DNA from: an uncultured Ruminiclostridium sp.
Lineage (GTDB): Bacteria; Bacillota; Clostridia; Oscillospirales; Ruminococcaceae
Length of the DNA stretch: 15,135 nucleotides
Direction of reading: 5' to 3'
NCBI GenBank assembly: GCA_934462775.1
Contig: CAKSIR010000046.1
Span: 1-15,135, forward strand
The notes under the pieces were generated by a model. That model saw only the letters and a list, made by a program, of their open reading frames with translations, ran no database searches and had not been told where the DNA came from. The stretch's first letter is position 1. Each line of letters begins with the position of its first letter. The translations under genes were made by a program, and so were the position numbers. Shown in pieces: positions 1 through 6,554 of the stretch.

Positions 1-2
1 GG

Positions 3-47
3 CTTAGGGCTTTGCCCTAAGTACCCACCACCTTTTGAAAAAGGTGG
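3..47. repeat. Two stacked perfect hairpins, probable dispersed intergenic palindromic element
   Basis: Seen: an 8-bp perfect stem CTTAGGGC/GCCCTAAG (3-10 with 14-21, loop TTT) is followed after six bases by a 9-bp perfect stem CCACCTTTT/AAAAGGTGG (28-36 with 39-47, two-base centre). Neither is followed by a clear T-run on either strand, so they do not look like simple terminators. Inference: paired palindromes of this style in short intergenic gaps recall the REP-like dispersed elements of Ruminococcaceae and related Clostridia. Only one copy is visible and it touches the window edge, so repeat status is unproven. Confidence 0.45.
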
Positions 48-82
48 ACGAAAACTTTTAAATTAACTTTTTCGACATACTG

Positions 83-114
83 AACAGTCAGGTTCACTCC
101 TGACTGTTTTCTTT
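83..114 (+). terminator. Hairpin with T-rich tail, rightward-facing terminator over the radA stop
   Basis: Seen: a perfect 10-bp stem AACAGTCAGG (83-92) / CCTGACTGTT (99-108) with loop TTCACT, followed on the plus strand by TTTTCTTTATTT. The T-tract is on the plus-strand side, so the best-formed terminator faces rightward and would stop transcription entering from the left. The left arm and loop cover the radA stop (94-96) and the right arm lies in the last radA codons. In the radA direction the same stem lacks a T-run, so it would be a weaker terminator there. Inference: a convergent plus-strand transcript lies just left of the window. Confidence 0.5.
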
Positions 115-1518
115 ATTTGCAATAGCTTTATCAGCTTTTCCCTTAGCTCTCGCAATCAGCATTTCAATTGCCTTGAACGCCTGAGTCAGGTTGGCAACGC
201 CGATAATGTTAATACCGTAGTCCTCTTCCTTGTCAAGGGATTTCAGCACTCCGCGGGGAACAATGCAGTTAGCAAAGCCCATTCGCGCGCCCTCTCGTAT
301 GCGCTCGTGTATATGCGAAACTGCTCTTATTTCGCCGCCCAGACCGATTTCGCCGAACATTAGCAGGTCGTCGGGAATTACCCTGTCGCACAGTCCAGAA
401 TAAAGCGCTGCTGCAATTGCGAGGTCGGCAGCAGGCTCGTCAATGCGAAGACCGCCGATTATGTTTATGTAAATGTCAAACGCGCCGAAAAGGTAGCCTG
501 TTCGTTTTTCGAGCACCGCCAAAATCAGGCAGAGTCGGTTGTAATCAAATCCGTTGGCAACTCGCCTTGGAGTGCCGAAGCTGGTTTTGCTGACTAATGC
601 CTGTACCTCTGCAAGAATTGGGCGCGTACCCTCCATAGTGCATAGAATTGATATTCCGCTTATTCCCACCGGCCTGCCCGAAAGCAGCATTGCAGAGGGA
701 TTCGGCACTTCCGCAAGACCTCTGTCAAGCATTTCAAAAACGCCTATTTCGTTGGTTGAGCCGAAACGGTTTTTGGCTGCTCTCAGAATTCGGTAGGAAA
801 GCTGCTTGTCGCCCTCAAAATACAGCACGGTATCAACAATGTGCTCCAGAACCTTAGGACCGGCAATGCCGCCGTCTTTGTTCACATGGCCAACGATGAA
901 AACGGGAATCTCCTCTGCTTTCGCCATTCGCATGAACATTGTGGTACATTCCCGTACCTGAACAAGGCTGCCTGCCGAGGAGTTAAGCTCGGAAAGCTGC
1001 ATTGTCTGTATTGAGTCGATAATGACAATATCGGGCTTGTGTTGCTTCACGCCCTGAACAATCGCTTCGCAGTCGGTTTCGGCAACGAGATACAGGTTCT
1101 GTGTTGTAACGCGCAGTCGGTCGGCGCGGAGCTTTATCTGCCTTTCACTTTCCTCGCCTGAAACGTAAAGCACGTTAAATTCCTTGCCAAGGTAGTTGCA
1201 TATCTGCAAAAGCAGGGTGGACTTTCCTATGCCTGGATCGCCGCTGAGCAGCACCAGAGAGCCTTTTACAAGTCCGCCTCCAAGCACGCGGTTAAGCTCT
1301 CCGCAGCCTGTATCGTACCGTGTGTCGTCATCGTAGCTGATTTCGGAAATGCTGCGGTATTTCATTTGGCTTTTCATCGTGTTTCCGCCGCCCTTTACAG
1401 GCTGAACGACAGTTTCTTCAAGGGTGTTCCACTCGCCGCAGGCGGTGCATCTGCCCATCCATTTTATATAATCCTGTCCGCAGTTACTGCAGATAAATAC
1501 CGTTTTGGATTTCGCCAT
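94..1518 (-). CDS. radA: DNA repair protein RadA
   Basis: RadA (also called Sms) is a RecA-like ATPase that helps process branched recombination intermediates and extends strand exchange in the cytoplasm. Seen: an N-terminal four-cysteine zinc finger (C10, C13, C24, C27), Walker A GDPGIGKST (93-101), Walker B IVIIDSI (164-170), the RadA-specific KNRFG motif (249-253), and a C-terminal Lon-protease-like domain containing GEIGLGGEIR (389-398). The length of 474 aa is close to other Firmicute RadA proteins. The start at 1518 is preferred because a later Met (M21) would lose the first cysteine pair. A GGAGG lies about 12 bases upstream, inside the preceding amidase gene, whose 3' end overlaps radA by 35 bases. 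It is last in the amidase-radA unit and shows no missing key residue. Confidence 0.97.
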   Translation of the reverse strand: MAKSKTVFICSNCGQDYIKWMGRCTACGEWNTLEETVVQPVKGGGNTMKSQMKYRSISEISYDDDTRYDTGCGELNRVLGGGLVKGSLVLLSGDPGIGKSTLLLQICNYLGKEFNVLYVSGEESERQIKLRADRLRVTTQNLYLVAETDCEAIVQGVKQHKPDIVIIDSIQTMQLSELNSSAGSLVQVRECTTMFMRMAKAEEIPVFIVGHVNKDGGIAGPKVLEHIVDTVLYFEGDKQLSYRILRAAKNRFGSTNEIGVFEMLDRGLAEVPNPSAMLLSGRPVGISGISILCTMEGTRPILAEVQALVSKTSFGTPRRVANGFDYNRLCLILAVLEKRTGYLFGAFDIYINIIGGLRIDEPAADLAIAAALYSGLCDRVIPDDLLMFGEIGLGGEIRAVSHIHERIREGARMGFANCIVPRGVLKSLDKEEDYGINIIGVANLTQAFKAIEMLIARAKGKADKAIANKENSQE

Positions 1519-2263
1519 TGGCTGTTACTTCCTCCGTTGTTGTACTTTCCTGTGGTTTTACCGTAGATAAAAATTCCATGATTCCTTTGTAAATTGTAAA
1601 CGCAACTTTTTTCTGATATTCGCTGTCTGAAAGGTTAGCTGCGTCCTTTTCGTTTGAAAGAAAGCCGCACTCGATCAGCAGGGCAGGCTGCGTTGTTTCC
1701 TTGAAAAGGTACAGTCCGCTGTCCATCAGCTTGATTTCGCGGTCGTTGCCCTCCTGAAGCGCTGCAAAATTTCTCTGCATTATCTGCGCCAGCTTGAAAT
1801 TTCCCGCATTGTTGGTGGTGTAGAACATTTGCGCTCCGAAATATTCGGGCTGCGTGTACTGGTTTTGATGAATTGAGAAGAACATACTGTCTGGGTATGA
1901 TTTCACTATCTCAAGCCTGTTTTCCATGTCGGAAATTTTCTGGTTGCGTATTCCCTCAACGCCGTTATCGTAGATTGAAATATCCTCGTCCCTTGTCAGC
2001 ACAACGTCAAATCCCGAAAGTGTCAGCAGCTGCTCAAGGTTTTGGGCAATCGACAGGTTTATGTCCTTTTCAAGCACACCGTTGACGCCTACGCAGCCGC
2101 TGTCAAGACCGCCGTGCCCCGCGTCAATCACAATAACCTTTCGTCCGTCGCTGCCTGCTTTTCCCGCCATAATTGCATTCCGTGAAATGTTGGCTACTGC
2201 CGCTACCAGAATAAAACAAGCTAAAAATCCCAGCGTAACAGGAATACGTTTATTGAACTTCAT
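1484..2263 (-). CDS. N-acetylmuramoyl-L-alanine amidase, CwlD-like (Amidase_3)
   Basis: This is a zinc-dependent peptidoglycan amidase that cleaves the bond between N-acetylmuramic acid and L-alanine of the stem peptide. Seen: an N-terminal hydrophobic segment (about 8-25) that would export or anchor it, then a single Amidase_3 domain with zinc ligands H50 (DAGHGG), E65 and H132 (SIHQN) and the catalytic E198 (IECGFLSN). The C-terminal 25 residues are polar and probably a tail. Size and architecture (259 aa, one TM plus catalytic domain, no SPOR or SLH repeats) match CwlD, which makes muramic delta-lactam in spore cortex. A vegetative cell-wall role is equally possible, so no symbol is given. 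It starts 110 bases after the DHHW stop with its own promoter and overlaps radA by 35 bases. Confidence 0.93.
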   Translation of the reverse strand: MKFNKRIPVTLGFLACFILVAAVANISRNAIMAGKAGSDGRKVIVIDAGHGGLDSGCVGVNGVLEKDINLSIAQNLEQLLTLSGFDVVLTRDEDISIYDNGVEGIRNQKISDMENRLEIVKSYPDSMFFSIHQNQYTQPEYFGAQMFYTTNNAGNFKLAQIMQRNFAALQEGNDREIKLMDSGLYLFKETTQPALLIECGFLSNEKDAANLSDSEYQKKVAFTIYKGIMEFLSTVKPQESTTTEEVTANGEIQNGIYLQ

Positions 2264-2277
2264 AATCAGACCTGCCT

Positions 2278-2304
2278 TTCATAATTCTTGCTAATAATTA
2301 TGAA
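2278..2304 (-). promoter_or_regulatory. Perfect 9-bp inverted repeat in the amidase leader, next to the ribosome binding site
   Basis: Seen: arms TTCATAATT and AATTATGAA (9 of 9 paired) separated by 9 bases. On the minus strand the 3' arm runs directly into the amidase Shine-Dalgarno AGGCAGG, 7 bases before the ATG at 2263. It lies downstream of the promoter at 2355-2383, so it is transcribed. The stem is AT-rich with one G-C pair and no T-run follows, so it is not a standard terminator. It could be an operator for a dimeric repressor or a weak leader hairpin affecting translation of the amidase. Confidence 0.45.
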
Positions 2305-2354
2305 ACAAGCCCCTTTTTTATTCATAAAGAAAAGCGGCATAATCGCATAAGGCA

Positions 2355-2383
2355 ATTATACCACTTTTATTGTTACTTGGCAA
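2355..2383 (-). promoter_or_regulatory. Sigma-A type promoter for the amidase-radA unit
   Basis: Seen on the minus strand: TTGCCA (2383-2378), a spacer of exactly 17 bases, then TATAAT (2360-2355) preceded by TGG, which makes an extended -10. The -35 lies in the last codons of the DHHW gene and the spacer holds its stop codon. The predicted start near 2348 leaves a leader of about 85 bases before the amidase. A vegetative sigma-A match argues that the unit is not solely under sporulation sigma factors. Confidence 0.65.
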
Positions 2384-3518
2384 GGTTCAGCTTGCGGATA
2401 TTGGTGTCCTCGCTGAATGTAATTACGTTGTAAAGGAAAAGCACCTGGTCGTAGTCCTCAACGTTTACAAATCTGCGGTAATCCACGTTGATATAGCGCA
2501 TATCAAGCACGGTAATGCTGCTGTAATGCTTGGTAAGGAACGGCAGCATCGAGTGCGCGTAGCTGTCCTTGAATACAAGCAGCGATTTGCCGTTTTCCAC
2601 GTTGGTTTCAATGCGCTGAATAGGTGCATTTTGACCTAAGAACGAGGAGTATTTATCCTTTACGTCAAGAAACTCGCGGAAGTAAAGACTGTCGTAAACC
2701 TTATCATCGGTTCCTGTGGATACAGTGAGCTTTATTTCGGGTTCGTTGCTGCTGAGGGTGTAGAAGTCGATTATATCGGGGGTTACACTGCTGTCGAGAG
2801 TTTTTGAGTAAAGCGTACCTCTGAACGAGCTGCTCGCGTGCTCAATGTTGAAGCTGCTCAGATCGTAAGCGGTATAGCCAAGCTTAGAGGCGGCGGCAGC
2901 ATATCCGAGGTAAGCTCCGAAGCTGGTCCAGTGGTGGTCGGTGCGGTAGAAGATGTAGCTTGAGCGGTTCCGGTAAAGCGCGTCATACACGTCAATGCCT
3001 GAAATGCCGGGCAGACTTTCATAGCAGTATGAAATGAACTTCTTCATGTCGCCGATCGTCGCGTTTGGCGGCAGCTCGTCGGAATAAATCTCCTGCGCGT
3101 TCGGAACAAGCATAAAGCTGACGTCCTTATCGGGGTACATCTCCGCAAAGCGTTCCATTGCCGAAAGGTTTTTGTCAACCAAATCCTTGTTGTAATCCTT
3201 CCACACCTGCATCATTCGGTCGTTTACAGTGAATACGCCGTTGATTTCGGTTTTGCCTATGGCACGCTCGGTTGTGTTCTTGACCGTTATCCATTCCTCG
3301 CGTCCTATAAAGTGGTCGGAAACCCAGTTGTCAAAGCCGTTCATAAAGGATTTGTCCTGGATTCCGTCCCATGAAATTGTCGGGAATTTTGCAAGATAGC
3401 GGTTTTCGTTTTCGGAAAAAACATTTGTTGCTTTAGGGGTGAAAATCACAGTAAGCACAGGAAGCCCGATTACAACCAGTGCAAACAGAATTATTGTAAG
3501 CTTTTTATAAAGTTTCAT
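2373..3518 (-). CDS. DHHW family protein (AlgX/AlgJ-like SGNH acyltransferase partner)
   Basis: Proteins of this family are extracytoplasmic SGNH-hydrolase-like domains that work with an MBOAT membrane acyltransferase to O-acetylate surface polysaccharides, as AlgX and AlgJ do with AlgI for alginate. Seen: an N-terminal signal anchor (about 7-27), the conserved ENENR motif (36-40), the family-defining DHHWT motif with D194, H195, H196 and W197, and a C-terminal KDSY block with the probable catalytic S319. All parts of an Asp-His-Ser triad are therefore present. Length is 381 aa. It begins 17 bases after the MBOAT stop, with GAAAGG as ribosome binding site, so the two are co-transcribed and very probably act together. 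The polymer acylated cannot be told from sequence. Confidence 0.9.
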   Translation of the reverse strand: MKLYKKLTIILFALVVIGLPVLTVIFTPKATNVFSENENRYLAKFPTISWDGIQDKSFMNGFDNWVSDHFIGREEWITVKNTTERAIGKTEINGVFTVNDRMMQVWKDYNKDLVDKNLSAMERFAEMYPDKDVSFMLVPNAQEIYSDELPPNATIGDMKKFISYCYESLPGISGIDVYDALYRNRSSYIFYRTDHHWTSFGAYLGYAAAASKLGYTAYDLSSFNIEHASSSFRGTLYSKTLDSSVTPDIIDFYTLSSNEPEIKLTVSTGTDDKVYDSLYFREFLDVKDKYSSFLGQNAPIQRIETNVENGKSLLVFKDSYAHSMLPFLTKHYSSITVLDMRYINVDYRRFVNVEDYDQVLFLYNVITFSEDTNIRKLNLAK

Positions 3519-3535
3519 CTGTAATCAGACCTTTC

Positions 3536-4939
3536 TCAGAAATTGAAGTATAGGAACGGGTTGTAGCTTGCGTCGACAAGGTATGCGGTTGATAAAATCA
3601 GCACTGCCGTTTTGCAGATTGGAGTGCCGTAGTTGACGATTTGCGGCGTCTTTGTTTTGATGAATTCAACCAGTCTTGCCCACAGGTTGGTGCTTGCAAA
3701 AATGCAGACCGCAAACACAATGCCGTAATTAAGCAGCAGGTAGGTCGCCTGATTATCAACGAAAACTCCGGAGCCACCGAACATGGTTGCAATATAGCTT
3801 CCCGCTGCTGCAAGATCAGCCGTGTCAAACAGAACCCAGCCCAGTACGACCAGCAGCATTGTATAAAGCCACGAGAAGAACGATGGAATCTTCTCAAGAA
3901 TCTGTCGGAGGAACAGCTTTTCAAGTATAATCATTACGCCGTAAAGAACGCCCCACAGAATGAAGTTCCAGCTTGCGCCATGCCATATACCTGTCAGCAG
4001 CCACACAACAGCTAAGTTGAAAATCGTTCTGCCTTTGCCCTTGCGGTTTCCTCCGAGAGGGAAGTAGACGTAGCTTTTGAACCAGCTGCCCAGCGTGATG
4101 TGCCATCTGCGCCAGAATTCGCTGATACTTTTTGACATATAGGGGTAGTTGAAGTTCTGCGGGAAGTTAAATCCCATCATTTTGCCAAGACCGATCGCCA
4201 TGTCGGAATAGCCGGAGAAGTCGAAATAAATCTGGAACGTGAACGCCAAAATGCCAAGCCATGCGGTCAGCACCGACATTGAACCTGTATCCATTGCCTT
4301 GACCGCCGACCATAGCAGACCGATATTGTTAGCGATCAGCACTTTCTTGCCAAGACCCGTAACGAAAGTAACAATGCCATCATAAACGCAGTCAAGGTTA
4401 ATAACTCGGTCGTCAAGCTCAGCCGCAACGTCTTCGTAGCGAACGATAGGACCTGCAACAATCTGCGGGAACAGGGTTACGAAGGCGGCAAAGCTGATTG
4501 GATTTTTCTGCACCTTAATCTTGCCCATATAAAGGTCGATTGTGTACGACATGGACTGGAATGTGAAGAAGCTTATGCCGATAGGGAGAGGCAGGTTCGG
4601 GTTTGGAATTGCCGTTCCGAGCAGCGCGTTTATGTTTGTGACGATAAATCCGCTGTACTTGAAAACGCCTAACAGCGACAGATTCATCACAACCGAAATA
4701 ATGAGGAACACACGCTGAAGATTGCGTTTGCCCTCAAATTTGTGGATAAACAATCCCGCGCAGTAGTCAATTAAAGTGGAGAGCAGCATTATCAGTACAT
4801 AAAAAGGCTCGCCCCATGAATAGAACAGGATACCGCTGAGCAGTATGAAAAAGTTCTTGAATTTCTTCGGCAATGCGTAGTAAATCAGCATTACAATCGG
4901 AAGAAACAGATATAAGAAAGTCAGACTTGAAAAGACCAT
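3536..4939 (-). CDS. MBOAT family O-acyltransferase (AlgI-like)
   Basis: This is a polytopic membrane O-acyltransferase that moves an acyl group, usually acetyl, across the membrane for transfer to a cell-surface glycan. Seen: many hydrophobic segments across 467 aa, the MBOAT core FWRRWHITLGSW with conserved H280, the PLGGNRKG loop (295-301), and the second invariant histidine H320 in LTGIWHGASWNF. The N-terminal LTFLYLFLP and the LPIGISFFTFQ block (118-128) are typical of AlgI/PatA/DltB-type members. The partner DHHW protein follows immediately, which favours polysaccharide acetylation over D-alanylation of teichoic acid, since no dlt genes are near. The ATG overlaps the rnmV stop as TAATG and is preceded by a full AAGGAGG, so it should be well translated. 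Confidence 0.94.
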   Translation of the reverse strand: MVFSSLTFLYLFLPIVMLIYYALPKKFKNFFILLSGILFYSWGEPFYVLIMLLSTLIDYCAGLFIHKFEGKRNLQRVFLIISVVMNLSLLGVFKYSGFIVTNINALLGTAIPNPNLPLPIGISFFTFQSMSYTIDLYMGKIKVQKNPISFAAFVTLFPQIVAGPIVRYEDVAAELDDRVINLDCVYDGIVTFVTGLGKKVLIANNIGLLWSAVKAMDTGSMSVLTAWLGILAFTFQIYFDFSGYSDMAIGLGKMMGFNFPQNFNYPYMSKSISEFWRRWHITLGSWFKSYVYFPLGGNRKGKGRTIFNLAVVWLLTGIWHGASWNFILWGVLYGVMIILEKLFLRQILEKIPSFFSWLYTMLLVVLGWVLFDTADLAAAGSYIATMFGGSGVFVDNQATYLLLNYGIVFAVCIFASTNLWARLVEFIKTKTPQIVNYGTPICKTAVLILSTAYLVDASYNPFLYFNF

Positions 4940-4953
4940 TAGCTTTCCTCCTT
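4937..4953 (-). promoter_or_regulatory. Strong ribosome binding site and TAATG coupling for the MBOAT gene
   Basis: On the minus strand AAGGAGG (4953-4947) is followed by 7 bases and the ATG at 4939, within the last codons of rnmV. Stop TAA and start ATG share one base. This perfect Shine-Dalgarno is stronger than most others in the window, so the MBOAT gene can be initiated independently of coupling. It also fixes the start codon. Confidence 0.8.
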
Positions 4954-5529
4954 GATTTTGTTTACAGCTTGTTTGTATTTGTCGTAGCCTATGAGGCTGT
5001 TAAGTACGTCCAGCAGGGAGTTGGTAGTAAGCCTTTCAGGGAGGTTCAGCTCCTTTATCAGCCTTCTGCGCAGCTCCGATGAATTCTGCATTCCGATAAA
5101 TCCGTCGTCGAAAAGATTTTCCCTTGTAACAGGTTTAGTGTCAGCAGAATTATCGGCTGTTATTCCTGCTTTTTCAAAAGCTTCCCTGAGTATTTCCGCA
5201 GGGATTCCCTCGACGCCCAGTTTTCCCTCCTTTGAGGGCTTTTCCTTACGCTTTTCTTTTCCGAAAATGTCGGGAATATATATGTTATAGACCTTTCCGC
5301 CGCCTATGCAGCTTTTCAGATGACTGCGTATCTGAAAGCCTGCGCCGTCGCTGTCGGTCAGAATGACAACGCCGTCTTTCTGCGCAAAGGCGCGGATAAG
5401 CTCCATTTTTTTCTTGTCCTTATAAATGCTGAAACCGTCGGTGGTGATTATTACGGCGTCAACCACGCTTTGAAGCTTGATTTTGTCGTATTTTCCCTCA
5501 ACGATTACAGCTTGCTTCAGCTTTATCAT
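4939..5529 (-). CDS. rnmV: Ribonuclease M5
   Basis: RNase M5 matures 5S rRNA in Firmicutes by cutting both sides of the precursor while it is bound by ribosomal protein L18. Seen: an N-terminal TOPRIM domain with E11 in VEGKYD and the metal-binding D59-x-D61 in TDSDGAGF, then a GKLGVEG motif typical of the family, then a C-terminal DUF4093-type region (about 133-190). At 196 aa it is the usual size. It overlaps holA by ATGA at the 5' end and the MBOAT gene by one base at the 3' end. In many Firmicutes rnmV sits next to ksgA; here it lies in a comEC-holA context instead. A DnaG-like or other small TOPRIM protein is less likely given the GVE motif and C-terminal domain. Confidence 0.92.
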   Translation of the reverse strand: MIKLKQAVIVEGKYDKIKLQSVVDAVIITTDGFSIYKDKKKMELIRAFAQKDGVVILTDSDGAGFQIRSHLKSCIGGGKVYNIYIPDIFGKEKRKEKPSKEGKLGVEGIPAEILREAFEKAGITADNSADTKPVTRENLFDDGFIGMQNSSELRRRLIKELNLPERLTTNSLLDVLNSLIGYDKYKQAVNKIKEES

Positions 5530-6554
5530 TTTGCCACCATCAGTTTCACAATTGTTTCCTCCATAACGGTTCTGCTGCTTATGGGGGATGATTTAAGCTT
5601 CACGTCCGCCTCTGCAAGGGCTGCAAGGCAGGCGCGGAGATAAGGCACAGACAGTTTTGCTGCAGCCGTGACCGCCTTGTTCATGACCCATACGCGGTTT
5701 TTTGGATACATAAACGAGTCGGCAATCTGTCCTGCGGCAAAGCCTGCGTTTTTTCCTATTTTTGCATGGTAATAGTCAATGAACGTGCCGGACAGCGCCG
5801 ACATAATAACAACAGGCTCAACTCGCTGATTAACAAGGTCGTCAAGTATTTCAAACGCTTGATTACGCTTGTTTGAAGTAATGGCAGCGGCAAGCTCGTA
5901 AATGCTGGTGTCAAGCTGTTTTGTTACAAGAGTATCGATGATTTCCCTTGTAATTTCGCCCTTGCCGATATAGCCGCACAGCTTTTTGGTTTCCTCGCCG
6001 ACAAGGGTAAGGTTCATCAGTGTAAGCTCCGCAAGGTAGTTTGCGTTTTCTCTGCTGATTACGCAGCCTGCCTTTGCGCACTTTTTTATGATCAGCTCGC
6101 CCACCTTTGCGGGAGTAAGCGGCAGAAATTCGCAGACGATACCCGCTTTGTCAACGGCTGCGATAAGCTTTTTTGTTTTAGCTTTTTTAGGCTCGATGTC
6201 AAGTCCCGTAATTTCAATTATCAGTATGGAAAATTCGGGAATGTCGTTTATAATTTCTATAAGCTTTTTGCTTGAATCTGCGTCCAGCTTTTCAGGGTCA
6301 AGGTCGTTTATAACAACGCACTTAAGCTCTGAAAACAGAGGTACACTTTCGAGATTATCGCCAATAACCTCAGGCGGCGTGTCGCCTTTAAGGCGTATCA
6401 GATTAAAGTCAAGAGGCTCTGCACCCACAGCTTTTTTTACAATTCTGTCCGAGTAGGTTTTGGTAAGAAATACCTCCTTGCCATAGAGAAAATAAACTCT
6501 CGCAAGGCTTCCGCCTCGTATCGACGTATTAAGCTTATCCTCTGTAAGAGTCAT
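5526..6554 (-). CDS. holA: DNA polymerase III subunit delta
   Basis: The delta subunit is the clamp-loader wrench that opens the beta sliding clamp. Seen: the family N-terminus VYFLYGKEVFL (20-30), which forms the P-loop-like but non-ATPase fold, the ESVPLFSELKCVVIND block (69-84), and a helical C-terminal collar region from about residue 210. Length 342 aa is normal for Firmicutes. It sits right after comEC, a common Firmicute arrangement, and overlaps both comEC and rnmV by four bases (ATGA at each junction). A GAGGTG five bases before the ATG, within the last comEC codons, supports the start. No key region is missing. Confidence 0.95.
   Translation of the reverse strand: MTLTEDKLNTSIRGGSLARVYFLYGKEVFLTKTYSDRIVKKAVGAEPLDFNLIRLKGDTPPEVIGDNLESVPLFSELKCVVINDLDPEKLDADSSKKLIEIINDIPEFSILIIEITGLDIEPKKAKTKKLIAAVDKAGIVCEFLPLTPAKVGELIIKKCAKAGCVISRENANYLAELTLMNLTLVGEETKKLCGYIGKGEITREIIDTLVTKQLDTSIYELAAAITSNKRNQAFEILDDLVNQRVEPVVIMSALSGTFIDYYHAKIGKNAGFAAGQIADSFMYPKNRVWVMNKAVTAAAKLSVPYLRACLAALAEADVKLKSSPISSRTVMEETIVKLMVAK

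Noticed and set aside
2263..3532. The 11-base string TAATCAGACCT occurs just before both the amidase (2263-2273) and DHHW (3522-3532) starts.
   Set aside because: It includes part of each ribosome binding site and is short; shared selection or chance explains it, and no wider similarity flanks it.
3598..4106. Open frames on the minus strand inside the MBOAT gene, and many plus-strand frames across alaS, comEC and radA.
   Set aside because: They lie fully within well-conserved genes in other frames, lack ribosome binding sites and have no recognisable motifs.
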